From positions 62,001-126,000 of the forward strand of contig CAMVEX010000002.1 in assembly GCA_947166625.1 (NCBI GenBank): 64,000 bases of DNA. The letters run 5' to 3'. This document shows positions 26,888 through 37,124 of this stretch, one piece after another. The stretch's first letter is position 1; every line of letters begins with the position of its first letter. A program made the translations under genes and the position numbers. This DNA comes from an uncultured Clostridia bacterium (GTDB lineage Bacteria > Bacillota > Clostridia > Oscillospirales > Acutalibacteraceae). Below the pieces are notes generated by a model that saw only the letters and a list, made by a program, of their open reading frames with translations, made no database searches and had not been told where the DNA came from.

Positions 26888-27802
26888 ATGAAATATTTAT
26901 CGGATCATTTTAAGGAAATAGAAAAAAGGACTCAATTCCCCGAGGAAGCGATCCCGGTGCTCGAGGAGGTTGCCGAAAGGCTTGACAGCGATAAAAAGTT
27001 CGGCGCAAAATTCGAGGCCCTGCGTAAGGGTTATATGTATGGCAGAGGCAGGCTCGGCAATTATACAAAAAAGCTTGAAAAGCTTGCGGAAAAATATGAT
27101 ATTCACCCCTACACCCTTGAAATGGTGTTTCTCATGGTATGCTGTGAGCTGCTCCATAAGCGCTACCGCCGCAAGGGAATAAGCGAGGAGATTTACTGGG
27201 ACGGAGTGTGCGATCTGAAATACAAGCTCGTTGAGTGTATCGAATGCGAGCATGTGGTCGGCACCTTCGTGGCGGATTGGAATGACGGCTTTTTGCGTAT
27301 GACAAGATTCGCCCTCGGCAGATTCCAGTTTGAATACAGCGATTTCGATAAGGATTACACAACCAAATTGGGAATAAAAATCAAAAAAGGGCAGGATTGC
27401 CTTAATTTCCATATACCCTCATCGGGAGTTCCTCTGACGGATGATGTCAGGCTTGATTCTTACAGACGCGCCTGGGAATTCTTTAAGGATATAAGAACTC
27501 CGGACGGATATCTGATTCTCACCTGCGGCTCGTGGCTTCTCTTTCCGAAGCACGAAGAATTTCTCGATAAAAATTCAAACATAATGAAGTTTTACCGGGA
27601 TTTTGAGATATTTGAGGGCAGAGAAAAGGATAATTTCAACGATGATTGGCGTATCTGGGGCCACTATTCGGATCTGCCTCTTGAAGAAAGACCCGCCGAC
27701 ACCAAGCTGCGCGCCGCTTATAAAAACTGGATGATGGCGGGCAACAAAACCGGCTACGGAATAGGTCTGATAGTTCTGAAAGACGGAAAACCGGTTAAAT
27801 GA
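26888..27802 (+). CDS. Putative acyltransferase (GNAT-like C-terminal domain)
   Basis: A 304-residue soluble protein. An N-terminal helical part (LGNYTKKLEKLAEKYDIHPYTLEMVFLMVCCELLHKRY) precedes FALGRFQFEYSDF, CLNFHIPSSGVPL, SYRRAWEFFKD and LTCGSWLLFPKHEEFL. These blocks resemble the proteins annotated as acyltransferase domain-containing, with an N-acyltransferase N-terminal part and a GNAT-like C-terminal domain. Substrate unknown. It follows the beta-CASP gene by 20 nt and is probably cotranscribed with it. Confidence 0.6.
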   Translation: MKYLSDHFKEIEKRTQFPEEAIPVLEEVAERLDSDKKFGAKFEALRKGYMYGRGRLGNYTKKLEKLAEKYDIHPYTLEMVFLMVCCELLHKRYRRKGISEEIYWDGVCDLKYKLVECIECEHVVGTFVADWNDGFLRMTRFALGRFQFEYSDFDKDYTTKLGIKIKKGQDCLNFHIPSSGVPLTDDVRLDSYRRAWEFFKDIRTPDGYLILTCGSWLLFPKHEEFLDKNSNIMKFYRDFEIFEGREKDNFNDDWRIWGHYSDLPLEERPADTKLRAAYKNWMMAGNKTGYGIGLIVLKDGKPVK

Positions 27803-27835
27803 TCCGAGATCGAAGACGAAACAATATAACAGGTT

Positions 27836-27862
27836 TTAGCACTCTGTAAATCAGAGTGCTAA
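27836..27862 (+). promoter_or_regulatory. CIRCE operator (HrcA) upstream of clpB
   Basis: Exact consensus TTAGCACTC-N9-GAGTGCTAA. HrcA binding here would repress clpB until heat or misfolding stress. A promoter-like TTGTTC-17-TATTCA follows at 27874-27902, so the operator lies just upstream of that -35; a promoter before the operator is also possible. Confidence 0.93.
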
Positions 27863-27952
27863 TTTTTAACATTTTGTTCACAGTTTGCTCCGATTTTATT
27901 CATAACGAAATTGTAGAATACAATCGGAAACATTGATAAAGGGGGGCAAACC

Positions 27953-30532
27953 ATGAATTCGGAAAAACTCACAAGAAAAAGCATTGAAGCAATTCAAAAC
28001 GCTCAGCGTATCGCCGCGGAGCACGCAAATCAGCAGATAGAGCAGATCCATATTTTCTACTCTCTGCTCAGCTCGGAAAACGGGCTTGTGCCTTCGCTGA
28101 TACAAAGCATGGGCGTTAATTCCGCGGCGCTCACAAACACCCTTCAGACCAAGATCGATTCTCTCCCGAAGGTAAGCGGCGGAGATTCATATTTTTCGCA
28201 ATCCGCGGCGGCGGCGCTCGACGAAGCGGAAAAAGCGGCAAACAGCATGAAGGATGATTATATCTCGGTCGAGCATATTATGCTCGGGCTCATCCGCAGA
28301 GCCGACCCGGATATGAAGCAGATATTCAGAAACTGCGGCATTGATGAAAACAAATTCCTCGTCGCCCTCAAAAATGTGAGAGGCAGCGGCTCCGTAAAGA
28401 GCGACAATCCCGAAGAAACTTATGACGCTCTCAAAAAATACGGCAGAGATCTTACCGAAATGGCGCGTGAGCAAAAGCTCGATCCCGTGATCGGCAGAGA
28501 TGAAGAGATAAGAAACGTTATAAGGATCCTTTCAAGAAAAACAAAAAACAACCCCTGCCTTATAGGCGAGCCCGGAGTAGGCAAAACAGCGATAGCCGAG
28601 GGGCTGGCTCAGCGTATCATAAAGGGCGATGTGCCCGAAAGGCTGAAGGGCAGGACCCTGTTTTCGCTTGATATGGGTTCGCTTGTAGCGGGCGCAAAAT
28701 ACAGAGGCGAATTTGAAGAGCGCCTCAAAGCCGTGCTCACCGAAATTCAAAAGAGCAACGGCAAAATAATCCTGTTTATCGATGAGCTTCATCTTATAGT
28801 CGGCGCGGGCAAGACAGACGGCGCCATGGATGCAGGCAATATTCTCAAGCCCATGCTCGCAAGGGGCGAGCTCCACTGTATCGGCGCGACTACTCTGAAT
28901 GAATACAGGCAGTATATCGAGAAGGATGCCGCGCTTGAAAGAAGATTTCAGCCCGTTATGATCGACGAGCCGACCGTTGAAGACACCATTTCCATCCTCA
29001 GAGGATTAAAAGAGAGATATGAAGTCTATCACGGCGTAAAGATTCAGGATAACGCCCTTATCGCCGCCGCGACATTATCAGACAGATATATAAGCGACAG
29101 ATTCCTTCCCGACAAGGCGATAGATCTTGTGGATGAAGCCTGCGCGACCATCAAGACGGAGATCGACTCCATGCCCGGCGAGCTTGACGAGATCTCTCAT
29201 AAAATAATGCAGCTTGAGATCGAGGAGGAAGCCCTCAAAAAAGAGACGGATAAACTCTCCGTAGAGCATCTTGAGCAGATAAAATCCGAGCTTTCATCAC
29301 TGCGTGACGAATTCAATTCGCTCAAAGCAAAATGGGAAAACGAAAAATCCGCTATAGGTAAGATAAGAGAGCTTCGCAGCGAAATCGAGAATATAAATTC
29401 ACAGATCGAGCACGCTCAGAATGATTATAATCTTGAAAAACTCGCTCAGCTCAAATACGGCAAACTCCCCGAGCTTCGCAAACGGCTTGAGGAGGAAGAG
29501 GCAAAGGCGGATACGGGCTCCGCTTCCATTCTCAGGGATAAAGTGACGGATGAAGAAATAGCAAAAATCGTTTCACGCTGGAGCGGCGTACCCGTTTCAA
29601 AACTCGTTGAGAGCGAGAGAGACAAGCTGCTCCATCTTGACGAAATTCTCCATAAGCGAGTTATCGGGCAGGATGAAGCGGTGCAGAAGGTGTGCGAGGC
29701 GATACTCCGCTCAAGAGCCGGCATCAAAGACCCCGGCAAGCCCATAGGCTCATTCCTTTTCCTCGGCCCCACGGGCGTGGGCAAAACAGAGCTTGCCAAA
29801 GCGCTGGCTCAGGCTCTCTTTGATGATGAGCATAATATGATAAGGATAGATATGAGCGAATATATGGAGAAATTCTCCGTCTCGCGACTTATCGGCGCTC
29901 CTCCGGGATATGTAGGCTACGACGAGGGCGGTCAGCTCACCGAGGCCGTGCGCCGCAGGCCTTACAGCGTTGTGCTCTTTGATGAAATTGAAAAAGCGCA
30001 TCCGGATATATTCAATGTGCTGCTCCAGGTGCTTGATGACGGAAGGATAACCGATTCGCAGGGCAGGACCGTTGATTTTAAGAATACGATAATCATAATG
30101 ACCTCAAATCTCGGCTCCGATCTCATACTTGACGGAATCGAAAACGGCGAGATCTCACAGAGCGCGAGAGACGGCGTGACCGCCCTGCTCAGAAGCTCAT
30201 TCAGACCCGAATTTCTCAACAGAATCGACGAAACGGTATTTTATAAGCCGCTGACCCGCGAAAACATAGACGGAATCATCGATCTGCTCGTCCAATCGCT
30301 CAGGCAGAGGCTTGAGGAAAAGCAGCTCGGCCTTGAGATCACACCCGAGGCGAAGAAATTCATTGCAGACGAGGGCTATGACCCGGCTTACGGCGCAAGG
30401 CCGCTGAAGCGATTCCTTCAATCGAGAGTTGAGACCCTCGCGGCTAAAATGATCATCGCGGATGATCCCGCTCCCGGCTCGACCCTTCTGATAGACTTCG
30501 ACGGCGAAGCTCTCACGGGGCAGGTCAAATAA
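27953..30532 (+). CDS. clpB: ATP-dependent chaperone/disaggregase ClpB
   Basis: An 859-residue Hsp100 hexamer that works with DnaK to dissolve aggregates. The order is N-domain (1-about 145), first AAA+ module with GEPGVGKT (about 206), the coiled-coil middle domain (about 405-525, rich in Glu/Lys), second AAA+ module with GPTGVGKTE (about 605) and a C-terminal domain. GYVGYDEGG in the pore loop and [14 protein letters not shown] (Walker B) are intact. The middle domain separates it from ClpC. AAGGGGGG precedes the ATG. A CIRCE operator lies 90 nt upstream. Confidence 0.97.
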   Translation: MNSEKLTRKSIEAIQNAQRIAAEHANQQIEQIHIFYSLLSSENGLVPSLIQSMGVNSAALTNTLQTKIDSLPKVSGGDSYFSQSAAAALDEAEKAANSMKDDYISVEHIMLGLIRRADPDMKQIFRNCGIDENKFLVALKNVRGSGSVKSDNPEETYDALKKYGRDLTEMAREQKLDPVIGRDEEIRNVIRILSRKTKNNPCLIGEPGVGKTAIAEGLAQRIIKGDVPERLKGRTLFSLDMGSLVAGAKYRGEFEERLKAVLTEIQKSNGKIILFIDELHLIVGAGKTDGAMDAGNILKPMLARGELHCIGATTLNEYRQYIEKDAALERRFQPVMIDEPTVEDTISILRGLKERYEVYHGVKIQDNALIAAATLSDRYISDRFLPDKAIDLVDEACATIKTEIDSMPGELDEISHKIMQLEIEEEALKKETDKLSVEHLEQIKSELSSLRDEFNSLKAKWENEKSAIGKIRELRSEIENINSQIEHAQNDYNLEKLAQLKYGKLPELRKRLEEEEAKADTGSASILRDKVTDEEIAKIVSRWSGVPVSKLVESERDKLLHLDEILHKRVIGQDEAVQKVCEAILRSRAGIKDPGKPIGSFLFLGPTGVGKTELAKALAQALFDDEHNMIRIDMSEYMEKFSVSRLIGAPPGYVGYDEGGQLTEAVRRRPYSVVLFDEIEKAHPDIFNVLLQVLDDGRITDSQGRTVDFKNTIIIMTSNLGSDLILDGIENGEISQSARDGVTALLRSSFRPEFLNRIDETVFYKPLTRENIDGIIDLLVQSLRQRLEEKQLGLEITPEAKKFIADEGYDPAYGARPLKRFLQSRVETLAAKMIIADDPAPGSTLLIDFDGEALTGQVK

Positions 30533-30558
30533 AACAATTTGATATATCTGCATTCTCG

Positions 30559-30586
30559 GCAGGCGTTCTCCGGAGCGCCTGCTTTT
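30559..30586 (+). terminator. clpB terminator
   Basis: GCAGGCGTTC (30559-30568), loop TCCG, and GAGCGCCTGC (30573-30582), with one G-U pair, then TTTT. It lies 26 nt after the clpB stop. Confidence 0.92.
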
Positions 30587-30826
30587 AAATATTGTTCCAA
30601 TTTAGTATATTCAATACTTTGTGTGTAGTGTTATACCGTTCATGTAATTGAGTTCTTATTTCGTAAGTTTTGTTTTTGGCTGAACTAATTTTAACAGGCC
30701 TCAATCATTTTTTATGTCTCTTTGTCTCATATCTATTGCAAACTGACACACATTCGCTATTTTCATCAAAACTCCTTATTGAATATTAGGTGATATTATG
30801 ATATATATGATTTAGAGGTGATTGAT
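30587..30826. other. AT-rich gap before the zinc-ribbon gene
   Basis: About 240 nt, much richer in A and T than surrounding sequence, with no gene. AATATTAGGTGATATT near 30783 is nearly repeated as AATATTAGGGGATATT at the beginning of the next gene, which may reflect a small local duplication. No clear promoter of consensus type was found. Confidence 0.4.
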
Positions 30827-31528
30827 ATGTCAATATTAGGGGATATTTTTGCCAGTTTTAATTCAAATAATAACAACACAACAAAAACATATGTAAATAA
30901 CTCTAATCAGCCTACAAGATATATGGAATTGACTTGTTCAAAATGCGGAGGCAAGCTCAATCTTGATTTGGATCACCTTCAGGCTTACTGCCCTTACTGC
31001 GGGGAAAAACTGATGATTGATACCAATCAGTTGGGTATGATTCTTGCTGAAAAAGAAGAGACTAAGCGCAAACAGCTTGAGCTTGAACACGAAGAAAGGA
31101 TGGAAAAATATAGAACAGAGAAACAAGAAAAATCAGAAAAAACCACAACATTGATTATTGGCGTTATAGTTATTATTTCGCTTCTTTTTATTTGTCTGCG
31201 ACCTATATTTTCATTATCCTCTAAAAAGACTTACCCCAAAGAACAGGATATGAAGGATCAAGTTGCTCGGCTTGAATCATTAGTTCAAGAAATCAAGTCC
31301 GATATGGATAATAAAGATTATGATTCCGCTATGTACAAGGCAAATCAACTTCATTATACTTATGTGGGTTGGAGCCGTGAACAAGAGTCAGCTTTGGCTG
31401 AAAAATGGGATAGCATCCGTGAAGAAACAATCAAAATGATAGAAGAAGCCAAAGTAAGAGATTCAGGAGCCTCGACAACAAATGCAGCCGTTACCTTCAA
31501 TGGTGGCGGCTTTATGTTTTCTATTTAG
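30827..31528 (+). CDS. Zinc-ribbon membrane protein of unknown role
   Basis: A 233-residue protein. Residues about 35-60 form a zinc ribbon (CSKCGG and CPYCGE), then a charged helix (EEETKRKQLELEHEERMEKYRTEKQ), one membrane segment (TTLIIGVIVIISLLFICL, about 108-125) and an outer helical part with a tryptophan-containing DYDSAMYKANQLHYTYVGW. AGAGGTG 6 nt upstream supports ATG 30827. Its codons favour A and T at third positions, unlike its neighbours, suggesting recent acquisition. I do not recognise the family. Confidence 0.7.
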   Translation: MSILGDIFASFNSNNNNTTKTYVNNSNQPTRYMELTCSKCGGKLNLDLDHLQAYCPYCGEKLMIDTNQLGMILAEKEETKRKQLELEHEERMEKYRTEKQEKSEKTTTLIIGVIVIISLLFICLRPIFSLSSKKTYPKEQDMKDQVARLESLVQEIKSDMDNKDYDSAMYKANQLHYTYVGWSREQESALAEKWDSIREETIKMIEEAKVRDSGASTTNAAVTFNGGGFMFSI

Positions 31529-31604
31529 CACACCATCAAAACCGCTTGCATTTGCCGGATGTTTGTTGTATCATAAAATCAGATCTTTACCGGGGGAATG
31601 AATT

Positions 31605-32516
31605 ATGGACAAAATATTTGATTTGCTTCATTTCGCTTTCAGGCAAAAAGATGCGATTTACAGGGTCGGCAGGATGCTCGGCTCCCTGTTTGCGGGCGGA
31701 TTCTCATTCAAAAAGATCGCTGCCGTGATCGTCGCTTTTTTTGAGATGTTCGGCTGCGTATTATTCGATTTGCCGCTGACCCCTGCCGGAGAGGAGCTTG
31801 ATCTTAACGGTTATTCGCTCGTTTTCAGCGATGAATTCGAGGGAGATTCTCTCAACGAGGATGTGTGGTTTCACAGAGGGCTCGGCGCGAGGAGAAACGG
31901 AATAAACTCCGCCGGCCAGGTCAAGGTAGAAAACGGCAATCTGGTGATCACCTGCGAATAACTGGAAGACGGCGCATACGGCGCAGGCTGGTATGCCGGA
32001 GCGATAGCGCTTAAAGAAAACTACAAAAACGGTTATTTTGAAATCAAATGCAAATGCAATGACGGCGGCGAATTCTGGAGCGCATTCTGGATCCAGGCGG
32101 AGCATCCCTATGACCACGATTTATCAAAGGGCGGCGTCGGCGGAGCGGAGCTTGATATCTTTGAGGCTCCCTACGGCGCAGAAAAGAATCCTTCGCTCAG
32201 AAACTCCGTTACGCAGACCATTCACTGCAACGGCTGGGATGATGACAAAGAGAATATCGATTCGAGGATGCTCGGCAAATTCAAGGGCAATAATATCTAT
32301 GAGGAATATAACACATACGGCCTTAAATGGACCGAGGATGAATATATATTCTATATCAACGGCGTTGAAACAGCGAGATCGTCATTCGCTTCAGGCGTAT
32401 CTCAGGAAGAGGAGCAGGTGATAGTTTCTCTTGAGATACCCGATAAAATCACTCATGAAAAGGATTTTTCATCAAGCTTTATCGTGGATTATGTAAAAAT
32501 CTGGCAAGAGCAGTAA
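31605..32516 (+). pseudogene. GH16 beta-glucanase interrupted by one in-frame TAA
   Basis: Continuous frame of 304 codons with a single internal stop, TAA at 31959-31961 (codon 119). Before it are a membrane segment (about residues 35-56) and the start of a GH16 domain (YSLVFSDEFEGDSLNEDVWFHR). After it, in the same frame, the domain continues: LEDGAYGAGWYAGAIALKE, the catalytic motif ELDIFE (nucleophile Glu182, acid/base Glu187), YNTYGLKWTEDEYIFYINGV and VDYVKIWQEQ. In relatives a Tyr often stands at the stop position, so TAC or TAT to TAA is the simplest change. Catalysis is lost unless the stop is read through. Confidence 0.85.
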
Positions 32517-32573
32517 TTCAAAGCGGGTCAACGCAATAATCACAATAAGTTTTCATAAAACGGAGGAAAGAAT

Positions 32574-34097
32574 ATGTCAGTCATTACGGTCGCGGGAGCC
32601 GGTACGGGCGGCCTTGTCGCGGCGATGAAGCTCGCCTCGCAGGGGCATGATGTCACCGTATATGAGAGGCTGAGCGAGCAGGATTGCGGCTATGAGCAAA
32701 AAGACGCTTTTGACGCCACAGCCATGGAATACGCGGGCATTGAGATACCCGATGATTTCATCGCGCCCGGAAACGATATCACATTCTATCCGCTTGATGA
32801 AAATATCGAGCCGATAACCACTCCCTCGCCCGAGAATTATAAAAATATCACGGTTGACAGAAAGGTGCTTTTCAGATACCTCTGCTCTCTGGCAAAGGAT
32901 GCGGGAGCAAAATTCGTTTTTGAAACGGAGATCACCGCTCCGATCATCCTCGGCAGCAGGATCTGCGGAATCAAAACATCTGCGGGCGATATATATTCCG
33001 ATCTCGTCATCGACGCCTGCGGTATGAATTCGCCGCTCAGAAAAAATATGCCCGAATTCACCGCTATAGACAGAGAAACGGAAACTCACGATTATCTTCA
33101 CGCCTACAGAGCCGTTTTTGACCGCACTCCGGATGTGACCGAATTCGGCGAGAGATATAAGATCTATATCAACAGCGATACGGGCTTCACCTGGATAATC
33201 ACCGAGGAAGACTGTGTTGACGTGCTGATAGTCGATTTCAACGAGATCCCATTTTCCATGGTGGCAGACAGGCTCCATAAAATCAGCCTGAGAAATCCGC
33301 AGATGGGAAAAAATATGATAAAAAACGGCAAATTTATGAGCATCCCCATCCGCCAGCCTCTCGCCGTCCTTGTGGCGGACGGTTACGCCGCCGTGGGCGA
33401 CAGCGCCTATATGACCTACGCGGCAAAAGGGTCGGGCATTGCGTATTCGATCAAGGCAGGCACAATGCTCGCAAATACCGTCTCGCTCGATGATCAGGGG
33501 CTTTTTGAGGCGGAAACTCTCTGGGATTATCAAAAGACTTTTTATAAAGAAATCGGCTTTGACGCTTGCAGGATCGCGCTTGTCAAAAACCTGCTGCCGT
33601 ATATGACGGCGGATGAGATCAACGAGATATTCAAGCTCAGACTCGTCACATCCGAAGAGCTCGAAAAGCTGATAAACGGCGATTATCAAAAGAGCAAGCT
33701 CCCAGGAATGATAATGGATAAGATCAAGCTCATCGGCGATCTGCCCGAATTCCGCTCTCAGCTGCTTATGCTCGCCGGCTGGTTCGGCAAATTCGCCGTG
33801 ATCGAGCCCTTCCTCCCCGGCAAATACTCCCGCGAAGACGCGGATAAATGGCGCGACAGATACAATAAATTCTTTGAATCTGTCGGCAGCAGCTCCGATT
33901 CTCTCGCGCAGGCTGTGGAAAAGGCGGAGGAAAAGAAAGAAAAGAAGGATAAAAAAGCCGCTCAGAAGGCGGAAAAAGCGGAGCAGAAAGCCGAGCAAAA
34001 GGCCGAAAAGGCAGAGCAAAAGGCGGAAAAATCCGACGCAAAAGACAAGAAGAAGAAAAAGAATCAGGAAAATCAGGATACCGAAACGGCGGAGTGA
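32574..34097 (+). CDS. FAD-dependent oxidoreductase with Lys/Glu/Ala-rich tail
   Basis: A 507-residue flavoprotein of the geranylgeranyl-reductase/halogenase-like type. The FAD motif VAGAGTGGLVAAMKLA (GxGxxG, residues 6-21) opens the protein; LVIDACGMNSPLR and GYAAVGDSAYMTYAAKGSGIAYSIKAG are the other flavin-binding blocks. The last 60 residues repeat KAEQKAEKAEQ-type units, basic and low in complexity, which may bind nucleic acid or membrane. Start ATG 32574 has GGAGG upstream. The stop codon sits in the loop of the next terminator. Substrate unknown. Confidence 0.8.
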   Translation: MSVITVAGAGTGGLVAAMKLASQGHDVTVYERLSEQDCGYEQKDAFDATAMEYAGIEIPDDFIAPGNDITFYPLDENIEPITTPSPENYKNITVDRKVLFRYLCSLAKDAGAKFVFETEITAPIILGSRICGIKTSAGDIYSDLVIDACGMNSPLRKNMPEFTAIDRETETHDYLHAYRAVFDRTPDVTEFGERYKIYINSDTGFTWIITEEDCVDVLIVDFNEIPFSMVADRLHKISLRNPQMGKNMIKNGKFMSIPIRQPLAVLVADGYAAVGDSAYMTYAAKGSGIAYSIKAGTMLANTVSLDDQGLFEAETLWDYQKTFYKEIGFDACRIALVKNLLPYMTADEINEIFKLRLVTSEELEKLINGDYQKSKLPGMIMDKIKLIGDLPEFRSQLLMLAGWFGKFAVIEPFLPGKYSREDADKWRDRYNKFFESVGSSSDSLAQAVEKAEEKKEKKDKKAAQKAEKAEQKAEQKAEKAEQKAEKSDAKDKKKKKNQENQDTETAE

Positions 34098-34111
34098 TCC
34101 GCCGTTTTTTT
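34087..34111 (+). terminator. Terminator overlapping the flavoprotein stop codon
   Basis: CGGCGGA (34087-34093) and TCCGCCG (34098-34104) flank the loop GTGA, whose last three bases are the TGA stop codon; seven T follow. It separates this gene from csoR-copA. Confidence 0.93.
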
Positions 34112-34128
34112 ATTTTATCCGAAAGCTC

Positions 34129-34157
34129 TTGACATATACCCTGCGGGGGTATATAAT
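34129..34157 (+). promoter_or_regulatory. csoR-copA promoter
   Basis: TTGACA at 34129-34134, 17-bp spacer, TATAAT at 34152-34157: a perfect consensus. The spacer carries the CsoR operator-like sequence at 34136-34152. Confidence 0.93.
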
Positions 34158-34185
34158 AAAACCATAAAATACCCCTTATGGGTAT
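34136..34185 (+). promoter_or_regulatory. Two CsoR operator-like sites
   Basis: ATACCCTGCGGGGGTAT (34136-34152) lies between -35 and -10; ATACCCCTTATGGGTAT (34169-34185) lies just downstream of the start of transcription. Both resemble the ATACCC-GGGTAT palindromes bound by CsoR. Binding would block polymerase and early elongation until Cu(I) releases the repressor. Confidence 0.82.
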
Positions 34186-34199
34186 GTGAGGTGAATCAA

Positions 34200-34505
34200 A
34201 TGACAGAAAGCAAAAAATGTTGCTGCGAAAAGCATACGGCAAGGAGCGAAGAGCAAAAGAAAAGGCTTCTCAACCGCCTTAAGAGGATAGAGGGGCAGGT
34301 CAGAGGTCTTGAATCAATGATCGAAAATGACACCTATTGCAACGATATTCTGATTCAGTCCGCCGCCGTAAACGCCGCGCTGAATTCATTTAACAAAGAG
34401 CTGCTGAACGCTCATATCCATACCTGCGTTGCCCGTGATATCAGGGCGGGAAAAGACGAGGTGATAGACGAGCTCTCGGCAACGATACAGAAGCTTATGA
34501 GGTGA
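34200..34505 (+). CDS. csoR: CsoR-family metal-responsive repressor
   Basis: A 101-residue helical repressor. [23 protein letters not shown] carries the DNA-binding helix; DTYCNDIL and [10 protein letters not shown] give the Cu(I)-binding Cys-His-Cys set. The N-terminus has an extra CCCEKH. AGGTG 6 nt upstream favours ATG 34200 over a GTG at 34191. Its operators lie within its own promoter. The end lies 2 nt before copA. Confidence 0.92.
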   Translation: MTESKKCCCEKHTARSEEQKKRLLNRLKRIEGQVRGLESMIENDTYCNDILIQSAAVNAALNSFNKELLNAHIHTCVARDIRAGKDEVIDELSATIQKLMR

Positions 34506-34507
34506 CT

Positions 34508-37048
34508 ATGAAACAGTATAATGTTACCGGAATGAGCTGCGCCGCCTGCTCGGCAAGGGTGGAAAAAGCCGTATCTTCCGTTTCGGGGGTGACATCCTGC
34601 TCGGTGAGCCTGCTCACAAATTCAATGGGCGTCGAGGGCACGGCAACAGATTCCGAAATAATCGAAGCGGTAAAAAAGGCGGGCTACGGGGCATCGGTCA
34701 AGGGGGCGTCGGCGGCAAAAAAGCAGGATGACGCGCTCAAAGATAACGAAACTCCCCTGCTCATAAAGAGGCTCGTTTCATCCGCCGTATTCCTGCTGAT
34801 ACTTATGTATTTCTCAATGGGCCATACGATGCTCGGTTTGCCGCTTCCGCCGTTTTTTGACGGCAACCATATCGCCATGGTGCTTGCGCAGATGATACTT
34901 GCCGCGGCGGTCATGATAATAAATAAAAAATTCTTTGTAAGCGGCTTCAAAGGGCTGATACACAGAGCGCCGAATATGGATACGCTCGTCGCCCTCGGCT
35001 CGGGCGCCTCTTTCGTCTGGAGCGTATCGGTGCTGTTTATGATGACGGATGCGCAGGTCAAAGGCGATTCGGCGAGGGTAAATGAGCTGATGCATCAATT
35101 CTATTTTGAATCGGCGGCCATGATCCTCACCCTTATCACTATAGGCAAAATGCTTGAGGCGAGATCAAAGGGAAAGACGACGGACGCGCTGAAAAGCCTT
35201 ATGAATCTCGCTCCGCAGACAGCGGTGTTATATAAAGACGGGGCTGAGATAACCGTGCCGGTGAGCGAGGTAAACCGAGGCGATATATATATCGTGAAGC
35301 CGGGCGAAAGCATACCGGTTGACGGCAAAATCATTTACGGCTCCTGCGCGGTGGATGAATCCGCGCTGACTGGCGAGAGCATCCCTGTTGACAAAAAAAC
35401 CGGCGACGAAGTATCCGCCGCAACCGTAAATCAATCGGGCTATATCAGATGCGAGGCGGTCAGGGTCGGAGAAGATACGACGATTTCGCAGATAATCAGA
35501 ATGGTGAGCGACGCCGCCGCCACAAAAGCGCCTATCGCCAAAACGGCGGATAAGGTGAGCGGTATATTCGTGCCCGCCGTGATTTCGATAGCCGCCGTCA
35601 CTCTGGCGGTATGGCTCCTGCTCGGCAGAGATTTCGGCTATTCGCTGGCGAGAGCCATTTCGGTGCTTGTCATAAGCTGCCCTTGCGCTCTCGGGCTCGC
35701 AACGCCGGTTGCGATAATGGTAGGCAGCGGCGTCGGAGCGAAAAACGGGATTTTATTCAAAACAGCCGCTTCTCTCGAAAGCGCTGGCAAGGTCAAAGCC
35801 ATCGCTCTGGATAAGACGGGCACCATCACCAACGGCGCTCCCGAGGTCACGGATATAATTCCCTGCGAAGGATTTGACGAAGCCGCTCTGATGAAGCTTG
35901 CCTTCTCAATAGAATCAAAAAGCGATCATCCGCTCGCAAACGCGATAATCGAAAGAGCAAAGGCGGAGGGAATAACCGCCGACGAAGCGGAAAACTTCAG
36001 AGAAATTCCCGGAAACGGGCTCTCGGGAATAATCGGAAAAGAAGAGGTCCGCGCCGGAAATTTAAGTTTTATAAATCAATTTTCGACCGTACCCTCGGAA
36101 TTGACACAAAAAGCGAAGAAACTTGCCGACGAGGGCAAAACGCCCGTATTTTTTTCGGTGTCGGGGAAACCGGCGGGCATTATCGCCCTTGCCGATACCT
36201 TGAAGTCCGACAGCGCTTCGGCGATTTCGCAGCTGAAAAATATGGGCATTAAAACGGTGATGCTCACGGGCGACAATGAGCGCACGGCAAAAGCCCTCGC
36301 CTCGGCCGCGGGAGTGGATGAAACGGTCGCGGGAGTTTTGCCGGGAGGCAAGGAAGAGATCATCCGCAAGCTCGGCGAATGCGGCCCCGTTGCCATGATA
36401 GGCGACGGCATCAACGACGCTCCGGCTCTGACAAGGGCAGATACGGGCATCGCCATAGGCGCGGGTACGGATGTAGCGATAGACGCCGCCGATGTTGTAC
36501 TGGTCAAGAGCAGCGTTTCCGACGCCGCGGCAGCCGTCAGATTGAGCAGGGCGGTTTTACGAAACATTCGCCAGAATCTTTTCTGGGCATTCTTTTACAA
36601 TGCGATCGGAATTCCGCTTGCCGCAGGTTGCTTCACATTCCTCGGCATCACACTCAATCCGATGTTCGGCGCGGCGGCAATGAGCCTCTCAAGCTTTTGT
36701 GTGGTGACAAACGCCCTCAGGCTGAATCTCGTTAAAATATATGATCCGCGGCGCGATAAGCCGGTAAAAAATCCCATTACTCTGCCGGCTCTTACAGATA
36801 AAACAGTAAACGAAAGCGAGGATGAAAAAATGATAAAAACCACGGTTAAAATCGAAGGAATGATGTGCCCTCACTGCGAGGCGACGGTAACAAAGGCTTT
36901 CAAAACTGCGTTCGGAGCGGAAAATGTTACCTCCTCACACGAGCAGGGAGAAACGGTAATAATTTCGGATAAGCCGATCGACGAAGCAAAAGCGAAAGAA
37001 ACGGTTGAGAGCGCAGGATATAAATTTATCGGGATAAAATCGGAATAA
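34508..37048 (+). CDS. copA: Cu(I)-exporting P-type ATPase with C-terminal CopZ-like domain
   Basis: An 846-residue P1B ATPase. The N-terminal HMA domain has MSCAACS (Cys11, Cys14). The core has the membrane motif [11 protein letters not shown], phosphorylation site DKTGTIT, SDHPLA and [11 protein letters not shown] second HMA domain occupies residues about 775-846, with MMCPHC (Cys787, Cys790), an unusual place since extra HMA domains are usually N-terminal. An internal ATG at 36830 is preceded by GAGG at 8 nt and could start this domain alone. Copper export is inferred from csoR and CPC. Confidence 0.95.
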   Translation: MKQYNVTGMSCAACSARVEKAVSSVSGVTSCSVSLLTNSMGVEGTATDSEIIEAVKKAGYGASVKGASAAKKQDDALKDNETPLLIKRLVSSAVFLLILMYFSMGHTMLGLPLPPFFDGNHIAMVLAQMILAAAVMIINKKFFVSGFKGLIHRAPNMDTLVALGSGASFVWSVSVLFMMTDAQVKGDSARVNELMHQFYFESAAMILTLITIGKMLEARSKGKTTDALKSLMNLAPQTAVLYKDGAEITVPVSEVNRGDIYIVKPGESIPVDGKIIYGSCAVDESALTGESIPVDKKTGDEVSAATVNQSGYIRCEAVRVGEDTTISQIIRMVSDAAATKAPIAKTADKVSGIFVPAVISIAAVTLAVWLLLGRDFGYSLARAISVLVISCPCALGLATPVAIMVGSGVGAKNGILFKTAASLESAGKVKAIALDKTGTITNGAPEVTDIIPCEGFDEAALMKLAFSIESKSDHPLANAIIERAKAEGITADEAENFREIPGNGLSGIIGKEEVRAGNLSFINQFSTVPSELTQKAKKLADEGKTPVFFSVSGKPAGIIALADTLKSDSASAISQLKNMGIKTVMLTGDNERTAKALASAAGVDETVAGVLPGGKEEIIRKLGECGPVAMIGDGINDAPALTRADTGIAIGAGTDVAIDAADVVLVKSSVSDAAAAVRLSRAVLRNIRQNLFWAFFYNAIGIPLAAGCFTFLGITLNPMFGAAAMSLSSFCVVTNALRLNLVKIYDPRRDKPVKNPITLPALTDKTVNESEDEKMIKTTVKIEGMMCPHCEATVTKAFKTAFGAENVTSSHEQGETVIISDKPIDEAKAKETVESAGYKFIGIKSE
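36830..37048 (+). other. Possible internal start giving a free CopZ-like chaperone
   Basis: In-frame ATG within copA with GAGG at 36818-36821, 8 nt upstream. The product would be 72 residues ([20 protein letters not shown] and onward), the size of free CopZ chaperones. Sequence alone cannot show it is used. Confidence 0.4.
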
Positions 37049-37074
37049 AATTTCCGTTCATAAAAAACAGAAAA

Positions 37075-37101
37075 TGACCGTCACCCAAAAGGTGACGGTC
37101 A
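37075..37101. terminator. Shared terminator between copA and the 37125 gene
   Basis: TGACCGTCACC and its exact complement, 11 bp, with loop CAAAA. A-rich sequence on the left and ATTTTT on the right allow it to end transcripts from both sides. Confidence 0.92.
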
Positions 37102-37124
37102 ATGATTTTTGCGGTCTTGTTTCG

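Noticed and set aside
31959-31961. Stop codon reassignment or recoding of TAA
   Set aside because: Many other genes in the window end in TAA, and no recoding element is seen; a nonsense change is simpler.
32577-34019. 480-codon open frame on the minus strand
   Set aside because: It lies antisense to the flavoprotein, has no ribosome site or domain, and is Ile/Phe/Leu/His-biased as expected from reversed codons.
33940-34060. Purine-rich DNA repeats
   Set aside because: They are in-frame codons of the Lys/Glu/Ala tail.
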